Shown in pieces: positions 32,561 through 45,111 of a DNA stretch of 64,000 nucleotides. Numbering within the stretch: position 1 is the first letter of the stretch; each line of letters begins with the position of its first letter. Below the pieces are notes generated by a model that saw only the letters and a list, made by a program, of their open reading frames with translations, searched no databases and was not told the DNA's origin. Both the position numbers and the translations under genes were made by a program. Source of the DNA: Viola odorata (taxonomy: Eukaryota > Streptophyta > Magnoliopsida > Malpighiales > Violaceae); assembly GCA_963691705.1 (NCBI GenBank), contig OY829539.1, positions 13,270,501-13,334,500 on the forward strand, written 5' to 3'.

Positions 32561-33243
32561 AAACAAATTAATTTAATTAATATAAGCAATTAATTTATAA
32601 AATAAAACAGTACTGAAAATATGCTCACCTGGTCGCCCGACGTGGCTGCTGTCGCCGAAGATGAGAGAGGTCGCTGACGTCGCCGGCCGGAGATGAGACA
32701 CAGTGGAGAGACAGAGAGAGGACGTGGCTGCTGTCGGTGCTAGCTCTCGGCGCAGATGAGAGAGCGGTCGCTGTCGCCGACCGGAGATGAGAGATCAGAG
32801 AGGAGAGACAGAGAGAGAGAGGGAGATAAGAAATAAAGGAGATTGGATTGTGCGTGTGCGGGTTAAATAACCTCATCTTTTCGACCAATTTTATCTTTTC
32901 CGAGTGAAATTCCATCGGGAATGAATTTTAATTGGGGGAAATTTGAGATTGGAAAATTTTGGCCACGCGCGCAGTGGCGCCTATGTTTTTAAAACAAAAT
33001 TGGACTCGCGCGCAGTGAGAAATTGTGACGGAGTTTCTGACCATAAACAAAAAAAAAAATTCATAATTAATTATTATTTTTTAAAAAAAATACAATTTTT
33101 TTTTAAAATTGTTTCTTTTGAATAGTACTGTTATATAAATTTGCAATTCCTACTTAAAATGTAATTGAAATTAATTTTTCCAATAAAACTATTTTGTAGC
33201 TGTAAATTATAATTTACTTAACTATATATTAATTAAGATTATG

Positions 33244-33245
<2 letters not shown>
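32561..33245. other. Intergenic, short GA-rich duplications
   Basis: CGTGGCTGCTGTCG...GATGAGAGAG occurs twice (about 32640 and 32722) in a G/A-rich tract. CGCGCGCAGTG is repeated at 32966 and 33007. No gene. Confidence 0.4.

Positions 33246-33252
<7 letters not shown>

Positions 33253-33285
<33 letters not shown>
33253..33285. repeat. AT dinucleotide microsatellite
   Basis: Uninterrupted (AT)n of about 15 units in AT-rich DNA. Confidence 0.9.
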
Positions 33286-33286
<1 letters not shown>

Positions 33287-33934
33287 GGTAAATAATACGA
33301 TTACATATACACATAGTTAATTTTTAGATACTAGTGTTTATTAATTTATAATTAGTTGCTAAAAAATAACTTATATATATATGTCATACAACAAATATTT
33401 TTGTGAATAGATTAATATATAAATTTATCAACTTATCGAAAATAACAAACATACTTAAAGTCCATAGATTGTAATGCTCAAATTAAAGTTTTTTTTGTAG
33501 AATAAGCATGCATAACATTTACATCTCATGATACACAATATATATAATCAATTATAACCTACCGAATTAATTGATACTATTTATCTATATATATAATCTT
33601 GTATATAGGTAGTAATAACATTTAGTTTCAAAATTTCATTTTTTTAATTTTTAAAATTTAAAAAAAAAGTATATGTACAAGCCATTATACATAGATGGTA
33701 TATATATAATAACATATAATTTCAAATTAATTTGTACCTATTAATTACACTTATTATATTTATTTATATATATATTAATATTATAAATTAGTTTTAATTT
33801 TCTACTAATATAATCTCTTAATTTTATGGAAATTATTCTACCTTTTCTAAATAATATTAGTTTCAATTAGTTTTTTACATTATGTATTAAATTAGTTGGT
33901 TTTGTATATAAGAGTCCTTTATTACACAATTAAA

Positions 33935-33937
<3 letters not shown>

Positions 33938-33990
<53 letters not shown>
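33938..33990. repeat. AT dinucleotide microsatellite (long)
   Basis: About 26 AT units without interruption. The length is likely polymorphic. Confidence 0.9.
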
Positions 33991-33993
<3 letters not shown>

Positions 33994-34189
33994 GGCCATA
34001 CAACAAACACTTGTGTGCACGTTAATATATTCATTAGCTTATCGAAAAATAACAACAACACTTAAAGTCGGTAGATTGTAATGTTTTAATTAAAGTTCTT
34101 GAAAAATAAGCACAATATTTATTTTAGATGATATACAAATATATATAATTGATTAACAATACTTATAAAACTAATTGATCTTATATATG

Positions 34190-35230
34190 TAGTAACAACA
34201 TTTAACTTCAAAGTTAATTTGAAATGAACGACTTTCATATATAACATCAATTATTTTCTCATAATATTAATACAATTATTAGTCAACAAAGTAATTGGTA
34301 TTATAATATATAAGAATCTTAAATTACAAATCCAAAAGAAGCAAGCTTAAAACTAATTAAAATATTTATTTTTGGTATAAAAACTACTAATAACAGCATT
34401 TAGCTTTAAAGTTAATTTGAATTCAACAACTTTATTTTGTTCTAATTTGAATTGGATTAAAAAACAAAAAAAAAATAGAGAATTATTGACGTTAATGCTC
34501 AAATTAAAATTATTCATTATACACATATATTAACAAAACTTATAAAACTAATTTTCCTAGTACTATAAATAAATATATGATCATGTATATGTAGTTTTAA
34601 AGTTAATTTAAAATCAAATTAATTTTCTCATGATAGAAATACAACTTCAAAGTTAATTTGCAACGTCATTACTTCAAAATTAGTCAAACAAGTAACAACA
34701 TTTAGCTTCAAAGTTAATTTAAAATAAATGACTTTTATATATAACATAATTATTTTCTCATAATGGGTAATTATTCCTCAAATTAGTGCTCAATTAGGGT
34801 AGTTAATTTTCACCAATATAATCTCTTAATTTTACTGAAATTATTATACCTTTTTCAAATGATATATTTGTTTTAACTTGTTCTATATATGCTATATTAA
34901 ATTAATTGGTATTATAATATATAAAATTCCTTACTTACAAAACCAAAAGAAACAAGCTTAAAACTAATTAAAACATTTATTTTTGGTATAAAAGCTACTA
35001 ATTTATATACATAGGATCTTGTATTTGTAGCTAGTATAACAATATTTAGCTTCTAAGTTAATTTCAAATCAACTACTATTATATATAACATCAATTATTT
35101 TCATATAATAGTAATACAATTATTAGTCCACAAATTAATTGATATTATAATATATAAAATTCTTTAATTACAAAAATAAAAGAAACAAGCTTAAAACTAA
35201 TTAAAATATTTATTTTTGGTATAAATATCT
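34190..35230 (+). repeat. Diverged AT-rich direct repeats
   Basis: Words such as AACATTTAGCTTCAAAGTTAATTT, AACAAGCTTAAAACTAATTAAAA and ATATAACATCAATTATTTTC recur at 34200, 34395, 34690, 34920, 35040 and 35190, as in an old, decayed tandem duplication of a unit of some 250-500 bp. No coding signal. Confidence 0.55.
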
Positions 35231-35865
35231 ATAGCGACGAAAAGAAACCTATAGTGATGAATAATATCGTCGCTAAAAGTTTCCGACTGAAAGTTCGTAA
35301 AAAATCAGAAACCTTTTCAATCGAATATTCCGTCACAAATATTACCTTCTTTTGTCACTAAAAATATTTAAAATAATTAAAAAAAAATTCAGGTGGAAAT
35401 AGTTTTTTTCTTTTTCTTACGGAAAATTCTTTCGAAAATCTAAACTTTTTATGACCGAATATTCCGTTGAAACATTTTCTACGGATTACTCGGTTGGAAA
35501 TATATTGCGGGTATATATGGCGCCAAAATTGTGCCATGGAAACTCCGTCAAAAATAATTTGCAATGGAATATTCTGTCGCAACTGGTACATTTTTCCGAT
35601 CAAATATTTCGTTGAAACATTTTTGACGGAATACTCGGTCAGAAATATCTCGCGGGAATATTTGATGCTATACTTATATCTGGTGTTAATATTTTTTGAC
35701 GGAAACTCCGTCGCAAACAATTTGCGACGGAATATTCCATCGGAAATTCCATTGCTAAAATGTTTTTTTTTTTTTAAATTGTCGCTTTTGACGGATTGTC
35801 AATTTTTTCGAGGGACTTTTCTCCATCAAAAAATTACCGTCGGAAATAAGTAGTTTTTTTTAGTG
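35231..35865. mobile_element. CACTA-type transposon right end with subterminal repeats
   Basis: The right edge ends ...AAATAAGTAGTTTTTTTTAGTG at 35865, the reverse of a CACTA(A)n terminus. Inside, GACGGAATATTC / GAATATTCCGTC words alternate in both orientations some ten times, as in CACTA subterminal regions. I could not place the left CACTA terminus, so the element may be truncated. Confidence 0.6.
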
Positions 35866-36485
35866 ACACCACACAGGAACTCTTGGAAAGTTATTGTGAG
35901 GCTAACAAGGATGTGCATGGAAGGCTACAAACATCCGTGATATGATATTTGTAGACAATGCAACTTATCAACAAATAATGCAACCAACGACTATTTCAAC
36001 CAAAGACACTCCAATGACAAAACTGCTTTTATTATGTGTTTTTATTGAGTAGGCAAGTGGTGCCTACTTAATAGGCAAGACAGTAAGAAAGGTTTACTAT
36101 ATAATAAAAAAAGAGAATATACAATCAAAATAATTAATTATAATTTCCTAAAGTCATTATCGATCCTCCATTGCCAAAATAAATCTTAGTGAATATGAAA
36201 TTTTAATGGCACCACGAGCTTCTACCAACACTCAAGTCCATAGACACATCAATAGTTCCTTTCATCTTTTCATTAAGTGTATATTTTTTTATTAATGGTA
36301 AATTAAGTTTCTATATGTATATACATTTTAATAGATTATTTAATGATAATTTAAATATTGCTAACTAAAGTCATAAAAATTAAAATTATATTATTTTTGA
36401 ATTCTAGAACGAACCAAATACACATATGTGCTCATCACACAAAATAAATAAATAATTGTTTTATTAAGAAATGATATTTAGCATT
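35866..36485. other. Unassigned AT-rich intergenic
   Basis: No gene, no clear repeat. Confidence 0.4.
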
Positions 36486-36489
36486 GGTA

Positions 36490-38530
36490 GCTTTTATTTC
36501 CACACCCCTAGCTTATTTCCACTCTAAAATAGTTAAAAAGAAATTATGATATCTTCTCAATTTCTCTTGATATGATAACTTCTATATCTGTTACAATTTA
36601 TTTTTAGGACCAATCACTTTTTTGTTTCTTCTTCCTTTTTTTTTTAATCAATTATTTGAGAAATAGTTTATATGATATCTAAAAAAAAAATTCCAGTATA
36701 AAATTTACCCATAATTTTTTATCCTTAATAATTTGACACGCAACTTTTATTCTGTTATACATTAGTGATAAAGTACCAGTAAAGACTCAATTTTGAAGGG
36801 TTAATATACGACACAGTTCTAAATATTTTTCTTTTTATTTTAATCAGTCCCAAATATTTTTTCTATTTTTATCGGTCCCAAACGTTTTATCTCTTAGTTC
36901 AATATAGTCTCAACTGTAAAAAACCCGTTAACGGAGACAAACTCCGTTAGAATTTTTTTATTTTAATACTTTTTCAAACAATCAGCTCACACCTGACAGA
37001 AAACATTTTTTTTAAAATATAGAAAATTAAGAAAAATCTAATAAATCGAAAAAATATTTTAAAAATATTAAAAAATAGGAAAAATTGTTTTTAAAAATTT
37101 AATGAAAAAGGAAAAATATTTTAAAATACTATAGAAAATTAATAAAACTATAAAATAAGAATTTGTTTTTATAAAAATAGTAAAAATCTAATAAAATAGG
37201 AAAAATATTTTAAAAATTAAAAAAATACAAGTAAAACTTGATAATTAATTTTTACATTTTTATGGTTTTCTTTAATTTTGAAATGAATTATCAAGTTTCA
37301 CTTGTATTTTTTTTAATGCTTCTAAATTTTATAATATTTTCTAAATTTTATTAATTTTTTATTAAATTCCTATGTTTTTGAAAAATATTTTTCTATTTTA
37401 TTTGATTTTTAAAAATATTTTTCCTATTTTGTTAGATTTTTACTAATTTTCTATATTTTCTAGAATATTTTTAATATTTTTTAATTTTTAATATTTTTTA
37501 AATATTTTAAATATTTTATTAAATTTTAAAAATATTTTCCCTATTTTATTAGGTTTTTTTCTATATTTTATTAGAATTTTATTAATTTCTTATATTTAAA
37601 AAAAACATTTTTCCTATTTTATTATAGTTTTCATAAAAGTTTATATTTTTTAAAATAATTTCTAACATGTTGGACCTGATTGTTACAAAAATTTATTAAA
37701 GTATTAACGGAGTTTGTCTCCATTAATGGTTTTTTTTTTTTACAGTTGGAGGTATATTGAACTAATGGATAAAACGTTTGGAGCTGATAAAAATAGAGAA
37801 AAATGTGTTGGGACTAATTAAAATAAAATGACAAATATTTGGGACCATGGGGTGTATTAATCTTTCGAAACTGAGTAATAAGTGAACTTGAAGCTTAATA
37901 AAAAGGAAAAGAAAAAAGAAAAAAAAGTGGCTGATCCCAAAAATATTTTATTATGTTTTTTCTATATTTTTAAAAATATTTTGCTTATTTTATTAGAATT
38001 TTCTTAATTTCTTAATTTTTTTAAAATATTTTTCCTATTTTTCTATATTTTTTAAAATAGTTTTCTATTTTTATATATTTTTTAAAATATTTTTCCTATT
38101 TTATTAGATTTTTGAAAAAAAATTATATTTTTTAAAATAATTTCTAACATGTTGGACTTGATTGTCAGAAAAAAAAAATATTAAAAGATTAGCGGAGTTT
38201 GTGTTCATTAACGGTTTTTTTACAGTTGGGGGTATATTGAATTAATGGATAAAACGTTTGGGGATGATAAAAATAGAAAAAAATATTTAGGACTGAATAA
38301 AATAAAATGACAAACATTTTGGACCGTAGGGTGTATTTATCTTTCGAAACTGAGTCATAAGTAAACTTGAAGCTTAATAAAAAGGAAAAAAAGAAGATAA
38401 AAAGTGGCTGATCCCAAAAATAAATTGTAACAGATACGAAAGTTATATATCAAGAGAATTTGATAAGAAAAATTGAGAAAATGAGAAAATATTTTTCTTT
38501 TTAACTAATTTGGTGTGAAAATAAACTAAT
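36490..38530. mobile_element. Foldback transposon pair, one nested in the other
   Basis: Outer arms: 36500-36620 is the inverted complement, with some mismatches, of about 38400-38515 (shared AAATTGTAACAGATA and ATATCAAGAGAA words). Inside lies a second foldback element (36786-37876) with arms of several hundred bases meeting near 37260. A partial second copy of its right arm plus flank follows directly (37940-38400). No transposase. Long terminal repeats with an AT-rich centre suggest Mutator-like or foldback non-autonomous elements. Confidence 0.65.
36786..37876. mobile_element. Inner foldback element
   Basis: The left end ACTCAATTTTGAAGGGTTAATA and the right end, reversed, ACTCAGTTTCGAAAGATTAATA match, and pairing continues through TAACGGAGTTTGTCTCC / GGAGACAAACTCCGTTA to the centre near 37260. 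The whole element is close to one imperfect palindrome. Confidence 0.7.
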
Positions 38531-38726
38531 TTGGTGTGTATAGAAAAAAAGTTTACTTTTATCATTTTGGTGTAATTAAAAGAAGCAAAATAAACACTGA
38601 ATTGGGCCTTAAAAGAAGGCTGCTAGCCCGTGTACTCCTGGACATCTTCTACCGCAAAGATAAGGTAAGTAGCGCCAGCAGCTTAACGGAGAGTGCAGAG
38701 CTATTGTGCCTCGTTGAGTTGCAGAG

Positions 38727-40735
38727 ATGGCAAAAGGGAAGAGAGAACTGCTCTCAAACGCCCCTTGGAGAGGCGAAGAAGACGACGAGTCTGACAAGTT
38801 TAAAAACGCAAACCTGAAAGTTACCAACCAGCCTGGCTCCACTCCTAAAATGCACGTCCCTCGCAAAAAGAACAAGAACTCTGCTATAGATTCAAATGAT
38901 GATGAAGACCTAATCGAAATCGACCCAGAACTCCGCTACAGCTTCCAACGCAATTATCAGGTTTCTTTCTCTCTTTTGGGGGATTTTGTGGTGCACCCAT
39001 GTTCACGTATTTTGGTATCAATTGGTCTTCATTGATTCGGTTCCGGTGGAACTAAGTAGTTTTAGGATTTTGAAATTACCCATGTTAACAATTTGGTTTG
39101 GATTGTCTTGGGCGGCTTAGTTTTGTAGAATCGATGCTTTTTACTTGATGGCGTGAGATTTTATGAACAGAAAAGGTTCTTCAATATTCGGTTATGGTGG
39201 TGTCAGTTATTTTTATACGGTCTATCATGTATGTAGTAAGAGTTTGTTGTGTAGTAAAGAATTTTGAATTTGTTAAGACTTCACAGGAAATTTATTGGTT
39301 TTATAATGTGGGAATAATTTGCAGTTTGAGATTTGAAGCCTTAGAAGATAGAAGTTGTTGTGTTTCTGGTTGGTTTGGTGATAGATCTCCTTCATGTCTT
39401 TATTTTAAGTGTTTCATGGAATTAAGTCTTCGATAGAATGATATCTTTTCATGTATTAAGTGGGTATACTCTGGCCATGAGTGGCTTTCCTGCTTTTGTT
39501 AGAAATATAAGGGGAACTTAGTGGCAAACTGTTTTACAATTGTTTTCAATATGCACAACCAAATGGAAGGATTAATGGAGCTACATGGATACCTCGAGTG
39601 GGTTGAGGTTGAGGCTGGGTAAAGTTGAGTGAATTGATAGATGAATTTTGTTAGTTTTTGTATGTATCTAGGCATTTGCTCATTTTTGGCTCTGATTAGG
39701 AGTGTACCAGTACCACAGTCAAGCTGATACAAACAAGGACAACATATATAACATGTTTATTGCTTCTTCTATCGTTCATCAATCACCATTGTGAATATGT
39801 TCTAGATTATGTTAAAAGTATCATCTGTTCCTGCTGACTAATGGATGAAATATGTGCTCAGTTTCTTCAAAGAGTATTTAGCCTTGACACTGTTGTGAAG
39901 CCTTTGCCTCCTGCTATGGCATACAACGTTTCTCGCAACTTGAGCTTCTTCACGCGCATCTTTACGCAGTTCTTTGGTAAGCATTATTTCCTTGTGATAC
40001 TGTGTCATCATGAAGGCTTATATGAGAATTCATTATCAATTTACAACCCAACTAGTTAAAAACTCTGCATCTTTCTGTTGGTGTTTCCTGTAACACCATC
40101 CATGCATGCTATGGATTTAACATTTCTCTCTGGATGTGCACAAACAAACATTTGTAGATGTTTCCTTCACAAATATTGTTCTGCAGCTTAGTTAAGTTTT
40201 CTAGTCGAGCTGGATAAGTTTTTTTGTTCATGTTCACTTAACGCTGTTGAGTACTTATGTACAGTTAAGAGTGTGGCAACTTTACTCTGCCGGGGAGTAA
40301 GATACTTAAATATATGGAGAGTTATGCACATCACACACAAACGCATACACACACTAGCATTCATCACCGGTTCAAGCAGGGAATAATTATCAAATGTTTA
40401 GTACTGTAACTGAACTGTTGGAAACCTATGTTTAACATGATATTGATCCAGGCTACTAGATGAAACGCACAGCAACCAGCTTCTCTGCTTGATCCCTGCA
40501 CTTCCTCATGTAGTAGTGAACTCTTGTTGTGCATAATTTACCTTGGAACTATCTGTCTCTGGTTATATGTGAACATGCCATAATTGATTGTAGTGAGTGG
40601 GTTAATTTGTTATGTCACATTTTGAGTTTTGATTTGCTTCTTGTGACTCGTTGTGTTACAGATCCAGAAGGTATTGCAAATGCACAAAAATCCCTTGGGT
40701 TAGGACAGGAGGAGAAAACCCGTCGTGTCCGTTGA
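38727..40735 (+). CDS. Conserved small plant protein, three exons, 140 residues
   Basis: Exons 38727-38960, 39862-39976 and 40662-40735; introns have GT..AG borders (phase 0 and phase 1) and the joined frame is open to TGA 40733-40735. The N-terminus is basic and hydrophilic (MAKGKRELLSNAPWRGEEDD), followed by a Lys-rich patch (PRKKNKNS) and an acidic patch (SNDDEDLIEIDPELRYSF). Exon 2 holds the most conserved-looking part, with LDTVVKPLPPAMAYNVSRNL and SFFTRIFTQFFD; exon 3 gives PEGIANAQKSLGLGQ and a basic end. No signal peptide or clear membrane segment. I recognise it as a conserved plant type but cannot name a function. Clean splice sites and an unbroken frame argue that it is an active host gene. 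Confidence 0.82.
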
Positions 40736-41013
40736 GAACTAGCAATCTAGCACACTAGGCTATCTGGATTTTGATTCTGCAAAGATTTTTTTTCCTTTCT
40801 TTTCTTTTCTCCATTTGGTACTCAACACTAAGCCTCTAAATTGTAATCAATACTGATTATATTTGAGTTTAGCTGAGCGGCTGATCTAAAATCTTGCTTG
40901 AGCCCTAAGGATGCTTTATGTGCCAGTTAAAATCTACAAACTGACATTTTAGTCAAAACCTGAAGCTGCAAGATCCGGATTCGCTAATCCCGCATTCGTA
41001 ACACTTGTGTGAT

Positions 41014-42094
41014 TCACTGAGTGGAGCCTCCCCGCCGATATTCGGATTCGCTAATCCCACATTCAAAAAGAAATTTCTGATAATCATGTTCCAGTTTGCC
41101 ATATTCATGAGGTACATCTTCAGATGAATGTTGATCTTGGTACGATGATGTAAGCTGTACAAATAATAAGACCGTCGCCAATAAGTACCAAGATCATCTA
41201 GGAATGAGTTTGGATCTTGAGCTCGAGTGTCTTAACTTGCAACGGCAAATAAAGGAACCAACAAAACTAAAAAGCCAAGAGCATGAAGCAAAATGATGCA
41301 TATATAGGAGAGAATTTTGGCAAAGGAAACAAAAGCATAAATGAAGCACTTACCTTGCGATTAGGCATTGATTCAAGATTATTTTTTTCATCTGTATTAC
41401 TAAGAACATTTCTCCACCGCATTCTCCTCTTTGGTTCATCTGAAACCTGACTTGCATGCCTGATGAACTCTAGCGCGTAGGGCACCAGTTACGCTTCTTA
41501 TGCAAAACGCTACCAGATGAACCAGAACTGTAAAATAGTCAGTGGATTTAGCCTGACAATAGAGTGGACACACATTGTTGAAAATATGAAGAAAAATGTT
41601 GAAATACAAAACTTGAATCATTGGAAAATAGCTTACATGTGGAAAACTGTGTTTTGTTAGCATGATGAATGGTTTCTGGTGTACATACGCATCCAAGTTA
41701 TATTTAGGGCCTTGAGTCCTTTGTTGTTCATCAAAACCAAGTAGACCATCCTTAGTTACGTGATGGTAAGACATATCATGACAACTGCTCTTGAGCAGCA
41801 GCAATTCAAGAAGAAAGCCTCACAAATTGAATAGTACAATGAAACGAACTATCATAAACTTCGACGAATGATGGAAAATCGGAAGAAAGGTTACATCAAG
41901 GGGATTAAATACTGTCAACAAGTGAAGATGCAATGTTACTCACAGCTTCAGTGTCTGTTGAGGCAGAAGCAGGAATGTTAAGGAGCTGACCTTCAAAAAC
42001 AAGGTCAGCAGCATCTGATATATTCTTATTAGCTGCTGCAATTGAATGTACAGACACTCCACAGTGTTTCGAAACTGACGTTAATGTTTCCCCC
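41014..42094 (-). pseudogene. LysM-domain protein gene, 3' exons only, frameshifted
   Basis: Read leftwards. The first visible exon (about 42094-41918) encodes a LysM core: GETLTSVSKHCGVSVHSIAA, then NKNISDAADLVFEGQLLNIP. A later exon (41552-41354) begins AKSTDYFTVLVHLVAFCIRS, a hydrophobic, possibly membrane segment, then continues QVSDEPKRRMRWRNVLSN after a one-base frame change near 41465; it is 199 bases long although both borders are phase 0. The last exon (41154-41014) gives HEYGKLEHDYQKFLFECGIS and the stop. LysM domains bind N-acetylglucosamine-containing glycans. No 5' exon is found, and LINE sequence follows at 42290, so the gene is truncated and probably dead. The intron at 41917-41553 may hide another exon. 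Confidence 0.72.
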
Positions 42095-42289
42095 CTGCCA
42101 CCGAATATGTACAGAACAAAAGCTGAAATCTCCAAAATTCATGAGACTATTTCATTTTCAGCATCCTACAGTTTTGTTCAATTTTTTTTTTTGCTCTTCC
42201 GTCTAAAAAAGACTATAATATGAAAAATAATTAAGGTTCGGAAACGAAGGAAATAAAGGTCGGAAACGTTTTTTAGAGACTACTACTAT

Positions 42290-43262
42290 GATGGAGGAGG
42301 TCTTGCTTGAGGAAGGGACTCCTAAAAAACCTCCTGAAGAAGCTCATTCTCCAATTTAACTAAGGCGGAGGTTGGTGGACAACCCCACTTATATCAATGG
42401 ATTGTTTGACCCAGAACTATCAGGGGATTGGGAATCAACAGGCAATGGAGATTCTAAATAAGCTCTTAAAAGTTGAAGCGCCCTCTGGTATTTTTGCATG
42501 AGACTAACTTGAAAATATTAGACTGGTATTTTTGCATGAGACTAACTTGAAAATATTAGACGTTAGAGATTGAATAAAACTTGAAGTTTCAAAGGTGCGC
42601 TAGGAGTTGATTGTGTGGGGTCATGTTGTAGAGTGGGGTAGCACTTTTGTGGCAGGGTCATTTAGATATTTCAATTATAACTTTGAAGTTGCTTTGTATT
42701 GATGTTTTAATAAAAAACGGTAGTGGTATTCCTGATTATTAGCGTTTTATTGGTATTTATGGTTGGTCAGCTACAAACGATAAACACAAAACTTAGAATC
42801 TCTTGTGGGAGTTAAAATCTAGAAGCTCCGTTCCTTAGGTTTGTATAGGTGATTTTAATGAAATTTTGTGGTCTTATGAGAAAATTGGAGGACAAGTGAG
42901 ATCATTGAGGAGTACAACAATTTACTTGGTGTAATAATCAGCAAGGGGATGGCACTATCCTAGAGCGGTTTGATAGGTATTTTACTACAATTGTCAACCT
43001 ATGAGTGATGAATTGCCTCAGGAGATACAAATGGTGACCGTTGAATTAGAGGAACTAATACATAAAGAAGAGGTTATGTGGCAACAACGATCTCGAGTGT
43101 TGTGGTTAGAGGGCGGGGATAAAAATACTCCTTTCTTTCATACAAAAGCAAGTCAACGGCGAGAAAAGAATCGTGTGCAAGGAATCAAAGATGAGTTGGG
43201 GTATGGCATGACAATCATGATGATATAGAACACATTTTCACTCAATATTTCACAGGGCTATT
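42290..43262 (+). pseudogene. L1-type LINE fragment (endonuclease to RT linker)
   Basis: Frames on the plus strand show IYGWSATNDKHK and CIGDFNEIL (42840), the endonuclease GDFNE motif. Then WCNNQQGDGTILERFDR follows and, in the frame 43001-43228, WQQRSRVLWLEGGDKNTPFF and HTKASQRREKNRVQGIKDE, the linker before reverse transcriptase in plant LINEs. Several frame changes and missing parts show that it is long dead. It ends where the solo LTR is inserted; a few more LINE bases may follow at 44250-44285. Confidence 0.8.
42485..42560 (+). repeat. Perfect 38-bp tandem duplication in the LINE
   Basis: CTGGTATTTTTGCATGAGAC...ATTAGA occurs twice in direct succession without a mismatch, so it is recent. 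Confidence 0.9.
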
Positions 43263-44244
43263 TGAAACAACAATAATCCCTGCCTAGAGGGGGGGGGGAA
43301 TAGGCAAATAAAATTCTAACACAAAGAGTAAGGAATTGAATGCGGAAATAAAATGTAAAAACACAAGGAGGTTATAGTGGTTCCAATTCCTCAATGAATT
43401 GTACTCCACTACCTAAGAGCTTTACCCTTAGGATTTTGAACAACGAATACTTCGTTATTTACCTTGAGTTTTTATGGGTTCAACTCCAACCTTTCACCTT
43501 GGTTTTTGCGGGCTCAACCAATAAACCTTACACCTTGGTTTTTGCGGGCTCAACCAATAAACCTTACACTTGGTTTTTACGGGCTCAACCACAACCTATT
43601 ACAATCAAGAAACTTGACAAGAGAATTGTAAAATAGCAACACAAAATTGGTGTACAAATAAACTATGTATGATTCAATAATCAACACCAATAAATGAACA
43701 AGAATACCTCAAACGAAAGCTTAAAACTTACTTGAAAGATGAACGCAAGAATGATTGAAAATCGTTGATAAAAGCTTGCGTTATTGAATTGTGAAATTGT
43801 AAGCTTGTAAATGTAATTTAGTGTTTGGAAGTATATAGAAGCTTTCTTTTTGTTTTTTGTGTTCTTTTTAAACTCATATTAGATGAGTATTTATAGAAGC
43901 CAAAAACTAGCCGTTATGAATTTGAAAAACTAGCCGTTATGTATTTAGTACAAAATACTAGCCGTTATGTATTAAATATAAAATACTATTTTTCATATTA
44001 AATCTTTTGACACTTTTTCTTGAGGTATTATCGAACATAAATCAAGTGTTAATTTGAATCATACTTACATGATTATAGCCCTAATGTCCACTTGATCTTG
44101 AGCTTGCGAATAATAGATTTGTTGCCTCTTTTGTTTTGTTCTTCGCAAACTACACACACTTTAACTTCAAATTGCATTAGTATTGTAATTAGTTTATGTG
44201 TCTTTAAATCATCAAAATAAGAGTAAGTTGCCCTTAGGCTAACA
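43263..44244 (-). mobile_element. Solo LTR (982 bp) with target duplication CTATT
   Basis: Plus-strand ends are TGAAACAAC and GGCTAACA; on the minus strand it reads TGTTAGCC...TTTCA. The five bases CTATT flank both sides (43258-43262 and 44245-44249). The minus-strand C-run followed by CTCTAGGCAG is a known feature near the 3' end of some plant copia LTRs. Internal short repeats: TTTTTGCGGGCTCAACCAATAAACC twice and AACTAGCCGTTATG three times. It interrupts the LINE remnant. Confidence 0.8.
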
Positions 44245-44304
44245 CTATTTGCATTTATGTGTCTTTAAATTAATTTCATACAGAACTCATTTCAATAGTA
44301 TTTG

Positions 44305-44909
44305 CAGAAGTTTCGAATAGGGAGGTGAAGTCGATCTTGGCCAAGACAGTAGGCCTAGACAGACGCGATTGGAGCCAGCATTTAGATGACGCATTATGGG
44401 CCTATAGGACAGCCTACAAAAGCCCAATTGACATGAAGCCATACAAGTTGGTTTATGGGAAGGCCTGCCACTTGCCAGTGGGACTGCAACACAAGGCATA
44501 TTAGGCTATAAGGAAATGCAACATGATTTATGACCAAGCTGGAAAAGAAAGAAAGCTACAAATTCATGAGCTAGACGAATTGAGAGATCAAGCCTATGAC
44601 AACCAGTTAATTGTCAAAATCAGGATGAAAAATTATCATGATAAAAGAATTATGGGAAAAACTCTCCACACAGGGGAGAAGGTTCTTCTTTATAATTCTC
44701 GTTTTAAATTATTTCCTGAAAAATTAAAAACAAAATGGGAAGCCCCATTTGTTATTACTAACATTTACCCACATGGTGCAGTAGATATTAGGAATGAAAG
44801 CACAGGTACCGAGCTCAAAGTGAACGGACAGAAATTGAAGCCATTCTTCGAAGGATTCCAAGAAGAAAAGAGCAACGAAAAGGTGGATGTGCCACTAATC
44901 GACAAGTGA
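44305..44909 (+). pseudogene. Integrase C-terminal fragment of element D
   Basis: It starts at [16 protein letters not shown] (catalytic Glu region) and runs through [27 protein letters not shown] and VLLYNSRFKLFPEKLKTKWE to a stop at 44909. An in-frame TAG (44502-44504) replaces a residue that element A has as Trp. It aligns throughout with the end of pol in element A. Confidence 0.88.
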
Positions 44910-45068
44910 AGACATGAATCAAGTCAAGCCTAGGACGTTAAATAAGGGCGCTACATGGGAGGCAACCCATGCTTATGTTATTTCTTTCATTACTTGTCAT
45001 CTGATTTGTTTTTGGAATTTTTGTTCCATTTGATTTCGTTGGGTCGTTTTAATTTTGCGCAAGAAATT

Positions 45069-45111
45069 AAGTGTGGGGATTTTGCTGAGGATTGGCCTAG
45101 AGCTTGGCCAA
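45069..45111 (+). other. Internal purine-tract motif and hairpin before ORF3 of element D
   Basis: AAGTGTGGGGA (45069-45079) equals the motif next to the LTR. It is followed by the near-palindrome TTGGCCTAGAGCTTGGCCAA (45092-45111). Confidence 0.6.

Noticed and set aside
35231..35865. A complete CACTA transposon
   Set aside because: Only the right terminus is seen; no left CACTA end or transposase could be placed.
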